A DNA stretch of 64,000 nucleotides from Phoronis australis. Taxonomy: Eukaryota; Phoronida; Phoronidae. A model generated the notes under the pieces. The model was not told the origin of the DNA. It saw only the letters and a list, made by a program, of their open reading frames with translations, and did no database searches. Both the position numbers and the translations under genes were made by a program. The stretch lies in assembly GCA_002633005.1 (NCBI GenBank), contig NMRA01000089.1, forward strand, positions 972,691 through 1,036,690. The letters run 5' to 3'. Of the stretch, positions 45,020 through 57,723 are shown piece by piece (within the stretch, counting starts at the first letter, position 1; every line of letters starts with the position of its first letter).

Positions 45020-47170
45020 TTTACCAACCGGGATGCTTCAAATTTTGATCCTACACCAAACAAAGGCCAGGTGAAACAATCCAGGAGCTTACAACCCGCT
45101 TTCGGTAAGATGCTGCAAAATACAACTTTCCAGCCATAACCAGAGATTACCGTTTGGCATTAGTTCAATCCCTGTTTATTTACAAATTGACACGTGATTT
45201 ACATGCGCGGTTGTATATTTAGACGCTGTTTAGTGAGCGGTCGCAAATCTGGTGAACATCTACAAAACTCGTGACGTTTACTTCAACGCTTGCAAGATAT
45301 TGGCATCAGATGTCGTTTGAACCAAGCGTTTTTGGTCAAAAGTCTACAGAATAAAGCGGTCAAATGCTTTGTGATAAAGGCATTAAAAGATAAATGAGGT
45401 AGATGCTATTTTAAAGATGCCAGCTCCGTTGGATGTTCCCCATCTGCGTTTATTCCTTGGGCCGTTCCAGTTCCACGGAAATTCATTCCCAATTAACCTG
45501 GAGACACGTGCCTTGGTCAAAGGGGTGCTGAGAAGAATTCAGCTTTTTGGAGTTTAAAAAAATCCTGTGTAAAGAGCATTTTTGCTCCTTTTGAACCGAC
45601 AAACCAGTTAGGAATTTCTTGCGATGCTTCCAATTTCGGGATAGTAGCTATTCTTTTTCATCGATATCAGGATGAAATTGAACGACCGCTTGCTGTTGTT
45701 CTAAAGACTCTCACGGACACGTAAAGAAATACAACCAAACTCAACGTGAAGCTCTTGCAATTGTTTTTTGCGCTGAATAAGTTCATAATTTTCTTTACGT
45801 TCGAAGATATATTTTGGCTACTGATCATTAACCTTTAGTTTCTATTTTTGGACCAACTAAAGTTGTTACTGCAATGACAGTTAATCGACTGGCCAGATGA
45901 GCATTATTTATTATTTCTGGGTCAGCGTGAGTATTTAAGGCGTCTGATAACTTCAGTGTAGATGCATTGAAGTATTTAACGATCTGCAATTTGACAGGAG
46001 GATGAGCAAGCAGACGTAAATGACGTTTATTCTATTAAATAGACAAGTATCCAATTCAATCCAGCTAATTCCAAATTGCTCGCCATAAGATTCTAATATT
46101 TAAAGGACAATGCCGTGTACCAACGAAGAATGGCCCCGTTCTATAGATTTTGAGGAGTTGAAATACTATGGAAAGCTAGGAGAAACACTGACGACATAGT
46201 CTATTTAATTGTGCAATAGTAGTTATTCCACAATTATTTGAAGTGTAGGATTTGCTTCATATTTTCACACTTTGGCGAGTAAAGAATGGTGTAAATTTCT
46301 CGCTGTGAAGTTTATTGACCTCACATTGACAAGGATATTCAAGAACTCGAGCGTCATTGTACATGTACGTCTTGCAAGTAACATCAGAACAAACCACCAC
46401 AATCGATTATTCAATTGGGATGTAGCCAAAGGATCCTTGGGGGCGTGTTCACGTTGATCATGACATCATTTTGGGACCGATTAGTCGGTCAAAGTATAGG
46501 CATATTCAAAGAATTCGTTTATACATCCAACAGATTCTTTGCCTACACAAACGAGTGCAGAATTACTAGAAATAGAGGTCGGGCATTTTGGTTATCCTAG
46601 GTGACTGATAAAGCAGCAAATTTAAAATCTTTGCGAAAATCTTCAATAACACCGAATGGTGCTTCATAAAAGCTTTGTTGCAGTATCATCGTACACGTAT
46701 GTCTCTGGAATCCGGGTATAATTCCTGCGAATTTTTAATGGAAGGCAAATTCGATGTTAAATGTAACTGGACAGTTTGACGCCTCCACCTGCGCTTGTGT
46801 GTCAAGGAAAATAATCTCCACTAGCAATGAAGCCCCACCAAAATTCTGGCTCTGAGTTAGCGGTATCAAAGGTGCACAAGTACGTGTATTAAGTTGGTAG
46901 GCCATGATATGCCTTGATTTGGTGCCAAGCAGGACAGATATCCGAGATTGACACGCGGTGTTGTATCTACAGTATTAGGATCAAGTTCCGTCAAATTAAA
47001 GGTGATGACCGACGGACCGATTAGGCATTGTCTCTTCTACCAGTTAAGACCCAGGTTTTGTTCTTATGAAGTTAATGATTCAAGAAATTAAGAACATCCA
47101 TCACTATTGGATGTTAATATAAGCAACAAATATGCTGTTGACGCCACACATAGACAACAAAATGAAAAAT
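45020..47170 (+). pseudogene. Decayed Ty3/gypsy gag-pol
   Basis: Fragments of a Ty3/gypsy polyprotein occur in order on the plus strand with many stops and shifts. A gag piece (RPGETIQELTTRF) is near 45060. The end of RT (KMPAPLDVPHLRLFLGP) is near 45415-45465. An RNase H-like segment (LGISCDASNFGIVAILFHRY) lies at 45610-45670, then TQREALAIVF near 45740. Integrase pieces (FWDRLVG, SLLQYHRTRMSLESGYN, RLTRGVVST) lie at about 46460-46980. Most of gag, the protease and the RT core are deleted. It lies within the receptor locus and is far older than the BEL/Pao element. Confidence 0.75.
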
Positions 47171-47605
47171 AAGGGGAGAAAATACCGCGTTCAAAGCTTG
47201 GTGACCCAAGTTCCAATTGGCCCAAACTGTTGGCTGCCTGCTGTCAGAATATAGAGTGACAATGTTTTTAGTTGTATTGTTTTGTTTTGTGGTTCTGTTT
47301 GATTGGCATGACCCCTGATTTAGTTACAGTACAATGATGATGTAATTTGTTCACTACTGAATAGTATGGAACTTTCTAGAAGACTACGATCAGTACAATG
47401 ATGNTATATGAAAATTTCTCATTTTAGTACATTTGAGGTGCCAAAATATATAACTAATAAACTGGCTGACAAAGTTTTTATTTTATGAAATGAAAGTAAC
47501 ATGTTTTGTCAACATTTTGGCTAAGTTTCATTCTCATAACAGTGGGGGCAGATTTGGTACAGCAGTGTACCGAACACAACCTCAAAACGGCATAACGGGG
47601 GGCAG

Positions 47606-48140
47606 TGTAGTAAAACTACTAAATGAGGGCGGTAAATCGGAATCGTGTTTCAAGACATCTGTGTAACAATCTACAGGCACCACTAAACAATGCCAAGTGA
47701 ATAATAAATCAATAGCTTTCATTCAAGGAAAAAGATGAACAGTTAAATCTGGACAGTTTTATACCGTGAAAACATAGCTGCGAAGCCATAAAATGTGTTT
47801 GAGCCTACAACTTTAGAAAAACGCAATATTTTGAGGAAATATTTTACCGCTGTTTATAGATCCCATAGGACTACCTATGTGCCAAATTTGGTGAAAATCG
47901 GCTGACCCCCACCTTGCCGCTCATGGCTGGTGCTCTCGTGGACTAGTACTTAATCAGACAGGAGAATTACAGTTGAGTTGAAGTGAAGAGAAGCAGCAGT
48001 TACAGCGAGATTCAATAGAGAGCCAGCTATAGCGACAGCAGGTTATTGAATAAAGGCATGTACCAGTTGCTGAACGTGTCTCAAAAGTTCATCACAGGTC
48101 AAGGCTTCGCAGCACTGGCTAGAGCAAAGAACAAACACTA
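47606..48140 (+). repeat. Putative 3' LTR of the gypsy remnant
   Basis: A purine-rich tract (ggggggcag, 47597-47605) is followed by TGTAGTA, a common LTR start. A tail containing gaataaaggcatg near 48049-48061 could be the polyadenylation signal. No matching 5' LTR is present, so the end is approximate. A single N lies upstream at 47404. Confidence 0.4.
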
Positions 48141-48941
48141 CGCCGGACTTTTTGTTTGAGTAGGCCTGTTAACGTACGGTCGAGATTAACAAAGGATTAA
48201 TTCGAACCAGTTTTCAGTCTCACGCCGCACCGAAAACTATTAGCACCGGTCTGTAACATCCTGCGCCCACCCATACACGGGGAAAAACGTGACATCTGCT
48301 TAAGAACACGTCTAAACTCGAAATGCGGACAAAGCCAATTCGAGCATTGAGATAAAAACGTCTGATTTCGAATTTGCTCAGCTAGCATCCTTAAAATGAC
48401 ACTCGAAAACATCAATGGCTGACTTAAGGCAATGGATGAAGACCAGAGGATGAGGAGGGGGAGCTGCAGCCACCCATTAGATGACTATTTCGAGATTGCC
48501 ACTCAAAACACCTTTTAGAGACTGTGTAATTTTTTGGAAAATACTGCTTCCATTAAAATTCAATAGTTCTTTTTTGAATTTATTCACTTCAACCGATACC
48601 ACGTCACCCCCAACTCCACTATAGTAACTCCTTCTGACACTGCGCCTCTTCTCGTCAGGCTCTCAATCCACTCTTCTCTGTGAAGCTATCACACAGATGT
48701 TGGCAACTACTTGGTGGCTCGAGCAATTCCGTGACAATGCTCCCGTGAATACCGCCAGCTACATATACTTTTGTTCTGTTTTGCACCCCAGTTGCCCCCA
48801 GGTTAACCAAATGCAGATCTCTCATTATACTTTCCTTTCCCTAATTGCCATTTCAGGGTTGAACTTCAGCCACACACTTGTCAAACCTTTTCTTGAAACT
48901 CTATAGACAAATTACATGGATGTCTTTTAACTGTTTTGCAG

Positions 48942-48992
48942 TCAAACCCACTGGAACTCCGCCTGTGAATACAGAAACTCCTACAGTGAAGA
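48942..48992 (+). CDS. 51-bp mini-exon, Pro/Thr-rich stalk cassette A
   Basis: The acceptor ctgttttgcag ends at 48941 and the donor GTATGT begins at 48993. In phase 1 it encodes KPTGTPPVNTETPTVK. Exon length, frame and the first ~150 bp of the following intron (aatgaaatacttgaatta, then a cttatcaggacaag-like word) are repeated at 55498 and 57676. It would extend an extracellular stalk rich in possible O-glycosylation sites. Function is inferred from composition. Confidence 0.6.
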
Positions 48993-49954
48993 GTATGTAT
49001 GCTTAAATTGCAGTTTGGGTGTGTCATACCGCTCTTGTTCGAGTGCTAAAATGAAATACTTGAATTAATACCAAAGACCTTTCAATGTTTAGGAAGTGTT
49101 CTGGAGAGATTGTGTAACTGGATCTGGGTGCTTATCAGGACAAGTACGGTATACAGAGTTGACATGTTTTCAGTGGCAGTACTAAAATGATGAATCTTCA
49201 AATTTTTCTTAGTTCTGTGATAATGTTTAAGTCACTTTGATGCTGCTGATACCGTTTGTCAGATTAAGAGGATTCAAATTTAAAAAGTCTTAGTAGCGAC
49301 TAGTTTGTTTCGAAAAACCTAAACTCATGCAGGACTCATAAGTTTCCACTGTCTGCATCTGCCCACAAACTTTGAATGACGGGTTCCAGCTCTTGAGAAA
49401 CAGGCACTGTCTAATTCTCACTCAAGTTGTCCCTTATTGTGGCAATTTAATTTAAATACTCATGTTTTAACGCCGGTTTCTTTAATCATCTGCTGAAAGT
49501 TTCAAAGGATGGTCAAAAAATTTTGCAGGTGCTGTCACTTGAGGGAAAGCACATCTGACATTAAGATTCCTATATATCCGACAACATTTGCTGCTACAAT
49601 ATGGAATTCTCCTAGCCCAAAAGTTAGACGTTCCGATTCAGTTAATACTTTCGAACTTAATAGTAAAAAAGTGGATGTAGTTTACCTAACCTTTTTATAC
49701 CTTACCTGTCTTAATCATCTCACGTTTCCATTGTTTAAAGTCATCTCTTTATTTACTTCATCTATCTGAGCTAAATTATCAGCATTCTTCGTCTTTTTAT
49801 CATCTCATTTTGAATATCACAATCAGCAAAAATATTTTATTCCGGTGCAACGCTGTTCATTTCATGTGTGTGTGCCGTCAATTTTCTCTCTTAGTCAAAC
49901 TGCGCGCAGTAGAGTGCTCTGTTTATTGCCGCAATTTTGATGTGCGCCGACATG

Positions 49955-50220
49955 CCATAATTGTAACAATTTCGTAAAATATAAAATATAAATAGGTAAA
50001 TAAAACAACAAGAATGGATCAACTGAAATTCTAGGATGTAATGACGTCCTTTGTCAACATAAACAGAAATAAAGTAAAATGAAACACTATGTGTAACAGC
50101 TGTTATGTTTTACGTCATTGTCATATTTTACGTTGCTAACCATCTCTTACATTTTATGTAATTGTTACAATTTCCGTCGAATGCAGATGCGAGAAATGTA
50201 CCATTGTTACTGTACATTCT
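49955..50220. repeat. Short TGTAAC/TTACGT palindromic repeats, cluster 1
   Basis: Words such as attgtaacaatttcgtaaaat, tgttttacgtcattg and catttta(t/c)gtaattgttaca recur in both orientations over about 260 bp. The same words form cluster 2 at 52640-52805. Confidence 0.5.
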
Positions 50221-52180
50221 ATGAAAGTGACATGATATTTCAGGAGTTTGCATGGTATTTGTCATACGGATGAAACGGTTCACACATCTGACAACTTCTT
50301 TGTCGGATTGTTTGATTGAAATTCTGTCAAATGTGCGAACAGGACATTATAGATGTGTCACTATGGGCTTTTTGTTGTTTTTTGACACGGATAGTTCCTT
50401 GGTAGTAAAAAAATGTACCCCGTACCAGGCACGGATAGAGGGGGGGGGGGCAGAACAGAATATTAGCCAGAATTTTGGCCGTCAGACGTTCGCACCCCTG
50501 AACCGCTAAACGGAGTCTGGGAGACTTATGGGCGGCCATGTCCCCTTGGCCCTGCTCCAGACGAACAGAAACAATGACATAGTATTTGGCTATTTATCGT
50601 ATTTCTTCTGGAAGAGTCGGACATTACAATTTTGTTTACGGATCATTAAATTTCACATTTTTAGTCCACCATATTTTGATTTATTTCATCCATTGCTTTA
50701 TTGCTTTGGAGTCATCTGCAGTAATTGCCCTGTTCCACACAAAAGGAACGAGACCAAAGATTATCTGATGGCTACCGGTTCACAATCTTAGTTGCAAATG
50801 ACAATTTCTTAAACACGTTTTGGTTGAAGGAAATAAAAGCACGCTTTTATTTGCGGGCAGGTTTACAGATTTTTACTAGTGCAACAGCAAAGTTCGCCTT
50901 TGAGACGGGCGAGCAAATATTATTATGTGACGGAATTGTAACTTGTTTTACACTTCTTAGGAGCCGAAAGAAATATCATTGTTTCTGTGATCTCAAACCT
51001 GTCTGAAATAGTGGGGGGAGCAACAGATCAAACCGTCACATGTACGCGTAAAAATGGGAGGCATAGCTTGGGAAATAGAAAAAAATATTTTATGCACTCT
51101 GGAAGGATATGATCATGACAATTTTGCTCAAACAGGGCTAAGACGATAGTTTAAAGGGGTAACAGTCTGAGGAATGCTGACCGTCGGCCTTTCGGACTAC
51201 AAAAACATGCACTTTCTCTTTCTGTTATCTTTTACGTTAAAATGTCAATTAAAATTGCTAATCTGTCAAAGTTCGGTAGTGCAAAACACATACATGTATC
51301 AATAGATATAGGACTTTCCACTGTTGATGGACGTGAAGACACCTGTCTCACGATGCGCCATTTTTTGTGTTGCAGCTTGCTGTCCAAAACACTCATGGTT
51401 GTAGGCAGATAAGAAAACTTTGTACATTAACCTTCCATCGCTTAAAATGCGCATATTAAGCATCGTTATCTTCGACATTGGCCGTTTTTGCTCCGTCCCG
51501 TTTTCAATGAAAAATGGTTGTCAATCAGTCAAATCGTTTTCTTCTGAGAAGAAACGGGCCCATTCCACATAGAAGTGTTACGTTTTGTGTATTCTCGTTA
51601 CCAGCTTTTCTAACGACCCAGTGACCCCGACTAGTAGCCAGTTCTGAACAAAAATCTGCCTCCAGTGTGCAAATTAACGCATTTTTTGAACTTACACATC
51701 ATCGTGAAACTGGCCCCAGTTCTATTTCAAATGGAGTGTTTTCTAAAAGAGACAAACATAATCACACGGTATTCTCACGTTTATATGTAAATCGCAAGCA
51801 AAGTATTATGGTCTGAATTCAGTTCTTCGAAGCAAACTACATGTACATAATGTGCGTGCCTATAGTTCAGATTTTTTTCAAATTGGGGCTTATTTTAAAC
51901 AAGATTTTGAATTTCAACCTCCTCGTTTCTAAAAATTAAGCTTACTCAGCGTCTGCAGCTTTCAAGACGTTTATCAAAGTGTCATCAAGGCTATACACAG
52001 GAATCTCCTTAAAATGCTTTTAAAATAGCACTCGCTGCCTATTATGGGAAGACATTGAAACATAAATGAGAAGATTTTAAAATCTCTAGGAACCATGATG
52101 TATTAGCACTTTGCTAAACATTTACTGTTTACATTGTACTGTGTCCCTGTTAAATAAATTCAGAAAAATAAAAAAATAAT

Positions 52181-52320
52181 GGTCATGATGGTGATGATGA
52201 TGAAGATGACAACGATAACGAGTGATTGTAGTGACGTAATAGTATTAATAGCAGGATTCGTAGTGATAGCAGTAATGCTAGTAATAGTAATGTGCATGTA
52301 GTAGTAATAAAACTGATGAT
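52181..52320. repeat. Imperfect GAT/AGT trinucleotide-rich tract
   Basis: Runs of gatgatgatg, gatagcagtaatg and agtagtaataa form a degenerate trinucleotide repeat of about 140 bp. Confidence 0.6.
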
Positions 52321-52639
52321 GGCTAGCCAAAATTCATGTCCCGAAGTGCATTCCTTATAATGACGTACACGGAAAGTGTCGCCAAAAGAGTGTCATTTTC
52401 ACAGCACCAAAAATACTCTCACACATGATGCTATTTTCGACAAAAAACTATAAAACGGTGCCTTCATGAATATTTGGAACAGAACTGTGCGCAAAAGTAA
52501 AGATTTACACAAAATTACTACCTACATGTAAGTGGGCCCATTTTTTGAACGAGCCCACTCTCTAAATGATTTGGTATCTACATTTTTCGGGCGGCACCCA
52601 TCGTTCAAAAATGCTCGATTACCCCCCGGCCTTGTCATA

Positions 52640-52805
52640 TACCATTTGCTCGTGATTTTAGTCGCTTTGTTTGTAATATGACGTTGGTTTCGCAAAATGT
52701 GGCAATGGTACATTTTACTCATGTCCATTTGACGTAAAATGTAACAATTACGTAAGTCGTAACAATTTGTTACATTTTCTGAAATCGTTACATTTTACGA
52801 AGTAT
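52640..52805. repeat. Short TGTAAC/TTACGT palindromic repeats, cluster 2
   Basis: Contains gacgtaaaatgtaacaatta, cgtaacaatttgttacattt and ctgaaatcgttacattttac in inverted arrangement. It could form hairpins and may be a MITE. Confidence 0.55.
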
Positions 52806-53204
52806 CAGTGCGCTACCGATTTTTGTATTGTTTTTTGTGTTTAGAGAAAAATATTCAAATCCGGTTTAAGATTTTGGTTATCACTTGCAGGCTTGGTAGC
52901 GTGGCAAGTATACCGATACGCAGTTATTCTATTCTTCTGTTTTATAGTGGAAACAACGCACGTCGACACGTCGATTAGCCTTGATCTTAATATTCATTTT
53001 CCAAGAAGTTTCAGCTGATATTTTTGCACTTGGAGTTATTTATTTTACAAATCAATTTGAAACCAGCTCCTGTTTTCATTTTGAAAATATCCGAAAGAGC
53101 GCCTCTGGCGAGATCCCCTTTCTGAAAATTGCGGATGGCTTATCGCTTAAATTTGTCTTTCATTGTGTAATTCTGTTTTTTTCTTACTATCTGTTTGTTT
53201 TAAC

Positions 53205-53296
53205 TGAGGCCCCCCATGGAAAGCAGTGTGAACTGAAGGGGCTACCCTCATTGTAAATATTAAATTAATAAATGAATAAATAAATAAATAATAGAG
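53205..53296 (+). mobile_element. LINE-type 3' tail
   Basis: The sequence gtgaactgaaggggctaccc followed by (taaa/aata)n ending in aataaataaataaataata looks like the 3' end of a CR1/L2-like LINE. No coding remnant is attached. Confidence 0.4.
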
Positions 53297-54565
53297 CGCG
53301 TGATTTCGAGCGCTAACAGCCGATTTTACAAAGATGGTTAACAACTACCCTCCAAAAACTTCTGGATACCCCTGTTACGTTTGATCTTTTGTTGTCGTAA
53401 GACTGAGCATTGAAAGTGTGTTCCGTTCTCGCTCTAAAGCTGCGTCATTAATGCATGCCGCGGCGACATTCAGTAGCACCTAGATCATGCAATTTTGACT
53501 TATTTGGGTCTGACGAAGTCGAAAGTTAAACCTGGTTTACGATCATGATACAGACGACAGCATGGCCTGATTGGGCAAATTTCGCGAATCTTACTCTAGT
53601 TTTGCCGTACAATTACATCTTTTTAATTCCTTTTCTAATTTCAGCGTGGGACCAAACTTGTTCAACCCACGTAATAAACGGAACAGGTGTAAATCAAACT
53701 TAATGATTTTAAGTAAACAATTAGTAATTTTGAGATCAAAATCATCACGACCCCTGAAGCGAATTTTGAGGAAAAATTGGGCTAGTTTTGGATATTTGCA
53801 ATGGCAAACTTTTGGCGACTTGGAATTTTTACCAGGTTTCCAAACACAAACACAGACTGAAGTTGCATCGGCCACCTGCAGGTCGCCAAATCGAACGATG
53901 AGGGAGAAGAATGTAGTTCCAATTATACATGATCAGTATCTTCGAAAGAAGGATGATGTTTTTGTAACGCACACATAGTGTGAAAATAAAACTTTGCACA
54001 CATCAGTGATGAATTTGGTAAAAATCGCGGCATTTTAAAATGCTTAGAAACTGTCATTGAGAAGTTAGCGGTTTGGTCAGGCAACTGCAGTCACTCTCAC
54101 CTTCAACTAGACAACATGTCGTTAAATACGTTTCCCCGTGAACACATAAGCATTCTGTTGTCGGATATAAAGCAGGCTTCAAGCATCAAGACATTCACGA
54201 AAGTTTAAGAATTGTTGTATATGCGGGTAGCAGTGTCGCCACTTTTCGGAGCATACGCCTGCCCCAGAGTCTTAACCACTGTCTCCGGTTAAATTTCAAC
54301 ATTCAACTATGTTTTGGCTTTTGAGTGCTCTAATAGTCACCCCTTGATCTTGAAATAATGTTTTCTGCCCGAGAATAAGTTTAGCTTATTAAACGACTCG
54401 TCATCTTCCGTATACAACATTCCCGCAGTGAACTCCAACATGTTACCCATGCTGCTTTGCATGACCAATGCCGCCATCATAGCGAATGATTTAAGAACTG
54501 TTATCGAAAATGTATCATTAGGAAATTTTACAGATGAGTTCCGATCGAGATAATTTCGACTGATG

Positions 54566-54612
54566 CAGACATTCGAACGGGTTCAACTACTGTGGCGCCC
54601 CTGATTCTACGA
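54566..54612. repeat. Short dispersed repeat, copy a
   Basis: ttcgaacgggttcaacta followed by ctgtggcgcccctgat recurs at 55772-55805 with two substitutions, and both continue with attctac(g/a)aagttc. They lie either side of the 51-bp cassette region, in keeping with local duplication. Confidence 0.6.
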
Positions 54613-55136
54613 AGTTCCTTAAGTGATTTTGTGCTCCGATTGAGAATACGATGAACCTTCAATTTAGCAGGTGTCCGTTTACTATGGTGCTTGCACATCC
54701 ATAAGGAATTATAGAAACGTGTTCCTATTGAAGTATTCACCAGTTTGCAAAAGTGTTAACGCTATGCTTAGTTACAGATTTTGCAAACCTCCATACATTT
54801 ACTTATAGTGTCGTGAATTTATTCTTCTCTTTCCACGATTTAAAATACCCATGTCATCAATAGAATCGCGGGAAGCAGCGGCCGTTTCTATTCGTCTCCG
54901 TTGCAGAGTTGCGGACATTAGCACGTTTTCAATGTAGCGAAGCTCATCGAAGTCAGTGTGGTGGCCTGAGTAGCAAATTGCCATTGAGTTTCCAGGTGTT
55001 GTTACATCAGAACTATTTTCTTATGTCTATTTTGTGGCAGCATCACAGTAACTTTTCACCACTTGAATCTGTAGCTATTGTATAGCGCATCAGCATTATC
55101 TTATACAGTAGAAATGGTGATCGTAAAACCGATTTC

Positions 55137-55172
55137 TTGGAACAACTTTGAATGGAATTGGCAGAGCTGGCG
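55137..55172 (+). pseudogene. Dead 36-bp-type mini-exon
   Basis: The sequence ending ggcagagctggcg|GTATGT aligns with the 36-bp mini-exons and their following introns, but the acceptor AG is replaced (ttcttgg) and the reading is damaged. It shows cassette turnover. Confidence 0.5.
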
Positions 55173-55497
55173 GTATGTTCATATTTCTCTAATTTACTAT
55201 TACATATACATTGAGACTCTGTTCATAGAATGGCATAGAGCTAAACATTAAGTAAAAACTTGTCAACGTTCACGGCAGCAGTAACAGCGACACTCTTATT
55301 AAAGCATTTCAAGTAGTTGCTAAAATACATCCGAACACCCGATAAAGATCTTGCAACGGACCCCCAAGAGAAAATAAATGTCAAGTGTTTAAACGCAAGT
55401 CACAACGAACCCACTATGGAGGGATTTAGTCAGTAGCTTTTCAGTACCTTTTGTTCTCGAAGATTCATTAGCTATTTTCATGGACGTGTTTTTGCAG

Positions 55498-55548
55498 CCA
55501 AACCATCATCAAATCAGTCCGTGAATAAAGTACCTCCTGTAGATACGA
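55498..55548 (+). CDS. 51-bp mini-exon, Pro/Ser-rich stalk cassette B
   Basis: The acceptor gtgtttttgcag ends at 55497 and the donor GTAAGC starts at 55549. In phase 1 it encodes KPSSNQSVNKVPPVDT. Same length and phase as cassette A, with similar intron sequence downstream. NQS is a possible N-glycosylation site. Confidence 0.6.
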
Positions 55549-56273
55549 GTAAGCTTAAAATGAAATTTGAATGCATCATACTACACTCCTACTCTGAGTC
55601 AGGGCTCAATTGAAATACTTCAATTATCATCACAGGGCATTCAGTTGTTTTGTAAAATTCTAGAGAATGTGTTTAGTTGAAGGCGGAAGCTAGTCAAGGC
55701 GAGTAGGTTATTCTCAGTGTTGACACATTTTTATATTTTTTGTGTCGTTTTTTTCCACCCCTACTTATTTCAGTCGAACGGGTTAAACTATTGTGGCGCC
55801 CCTGATGGCATTTATTCTTTTGCTTCGGATTCTACAAAGTTCGGTTTGGGGAAAACCAGTCCCTTTGCTAAGTTGCTTGTTCCTGAGCCAATTGTGCAGA
55901 CATGCTCCTCTTGACATATTAAAGCATTTGCAAAAACTCTCAAACTTATCGTGCTTAGTCACTCAGGTATTGTCCAATCCATTTATTTCCTTGAACGAAT
56001 ACTGTGTTACTTTCCACGATTCTCATTGCCCGTATCCGCATGTAGAATTTCAGGCATCAGTGCCATTTCCATTTGGCAGCTTCGTCTTCTGTTGTACGTT
56101 ATCAAAATAGTTAAGCGTAATGAACGTCGCTGAGGTATACTGAGTAGCATTTATCATTGTGTGTCTCAGATTTGGTCAGATCCTCAATTGTTTGAGAGTT
56201 CTCGAGCTTTGAAGTTAATGCAATGGCATAGTTTCAGAGTCTACACGATGGCGCTGTATCCAAGTCGTACATG

Positions 56274-56577
56274 TGGTCCGCCCAGATTGTAGTAATGGAC
56301 AGAGAGTAGGTTTTTGGGTTCTGCCTGCTTTAAGAGCAGATGAATACACACGTTTTGTGTGTATTTAGAACCCAGTGTTTTGAATTGTTCTGAAAACCCC
56401 TCGAACCCCACACCCCTCGACCAACTAACCCCTTGTACTGTTTAGAATTGCTCTACCTTTATTACCGCCTTAGGTGTGTTTTGACTTGATGTGGTCCGCC
56501 CAGATTGTACTAATGGACAGAGAATAGATTTTCGGGTTCTGCCTGCTTTAAGTGCCGATGACTACACACATGTTTTG
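56274..56577. repeat. Tandem duplication with ~217-bp period
   Basis: gtggtccgcccagattgta followed by taatggacagagaata and ggttctgcctgctttaag occurs at 56274-56356 and again at 56491-56577, about 88% identical. A spacer with taaccccttgtactg lies between. No gene is associated. Confidence 0.75.
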
Positions 56578-56798
56578 TTGCCAATTAATGATTTTGCTAA
56601 TTGAATGTATTTGAACAAATCGTTAACTTGATTGATTTAGATGAAGGTATATGTTATTGTTGTCAAGTATTATCTGATATTACTCTTTTGTCACCCACAT
56701 AATGACCATTCATCTCTTGGCTGTGCAGCCTGTCTTGTGCATCAACATTCTCTTATAGATACATAGACTTATAAATGTATGCACTGTCTTCTTTACAG

Positions 56799-56834
56799 AA
56801 ACCACTAGTTTAAGTGGAAATACAAAAGATGGAG
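56799..56834 (+). CDS. 36-bp mini-exon, Thr/Ser/Gly linker
   Basis: The acceptor cttctttacag ends at 56798 and the donor GTATGT begins at 56835. In phase 1 it encodes TTSLSGNTKDG and is exactly 36 bp. The intron downstream (gtatgtcgatattttt ... acagcttaacactaagta) matches that after 16358, 37094 and 55172. Confidence 0.6.
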
Positions 56835-57675
56835 GTATGTCGATATTTTTTTAATTTAAAATTAACTTTTCATTCATGTGATACAGCTTAACACTAAGTA
56901 GACGCCAGGTCGTTTTTGTCACAAGTAATGACAGCATCATTTTTTATCCACACAATTCGAACAGTTCTTGTAAGCTGATTTTTTCTGATATTTGATCATA
57001 TTGACGGGTGACAATAGACATCAGTTGTGCCGCTTTACCTTAGGTCTGTTCAAATACTGCCATTACACTGTCGTCCGACCAATATACGTAGATTTACTTT
57101 TAGACTTGTGAATTCATTACCCATGATTCTTTCAACGAATTACACTACCTGTGTCGTCAAGTAGAATTGCATGAACTAATAGCCGTTTCCATTCACCTGG
57201 ATCGCCGGTATGTCGTCGTATGCACGCGAATTCAATTTCTTATTTACAGGAACTATGACTTAAAATTTGGTTGCTTTAACGATAAACCGTAACATGGTCA
57301 TTTCCTCACCAAAGCTATTCGTGAAAATGATGTAGACTGCGTGTGTTTTGTATCGAACACATTTTTTCCTGATTACTTGATGCCTGTTGAAATAATGTCA
57401 TTACACTGCCTATATATGGCGATGTTGACGACATATACTGTTGCATTGGTGTAAATTGTGTTGTTCAGAAGAATCTGGTGAGATTCAAATTAGGACCACT
57501 GTGGTATTGATCCGTCTTATGCGGCTGCGTGCACCCGATTAAGTTCATGCATCGGACCCTTGAGCGAAAATGTTTTTTCATGTGCAATGTAGGTATATTA
57601 CACTATACGTTCTACAAAGTTCCTTGTCTTGACATTTCATTGGCTATTTGCATGGGTGTTTAACTGTTTTTACAG

Positions 57676-57723
57676 TCAAGCCTGCCACTGGGTCTATGAA
57701 TACAGCACCTCCTCCGGATACGG
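57676..57723 (+). CDS. 48-bp mini-exon, Pro/Thr-rich stalk cassette C
   Basis: The acceptor ctgtttttacag ends at 57675 and the donor GTAAGC starts at 57724. In phase 1 it encodes KPATGSMNTAPPPDT, one codon shorter than cassettes A and B. The flanking intron repeats theirs (aatgaaatacttgaac, ctggtcaggacgag). Confidence 0.6.

Larger units (their letters stand above)
48993..55136. other. Intron-like DNA between stalk cassettes
   Basis: About 6 kb with no exon I can support. It contains short palindromic TGTAAC repeats, a poly-G run near 50440, trinucleotide-rich DNA at 52181-52320 and a LINE-type 3' tail at 53205-53296. Frames up to 135 codons (53571-53978) have no recognisable domain. Confidence 0.45.

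Noticed and set aside
47404-47404. N near the repeated word cagtacaatgatg as a duplication like those at the other Ns
   Set aside because: Only about 13 bp is shared on the left side, too little to call a duplicated contig end.
50438-50524. Poly-G run with ggcacggatagag, resembling a hAT MITE end
   Set aside because: No matching opposite end or target duplication was found.
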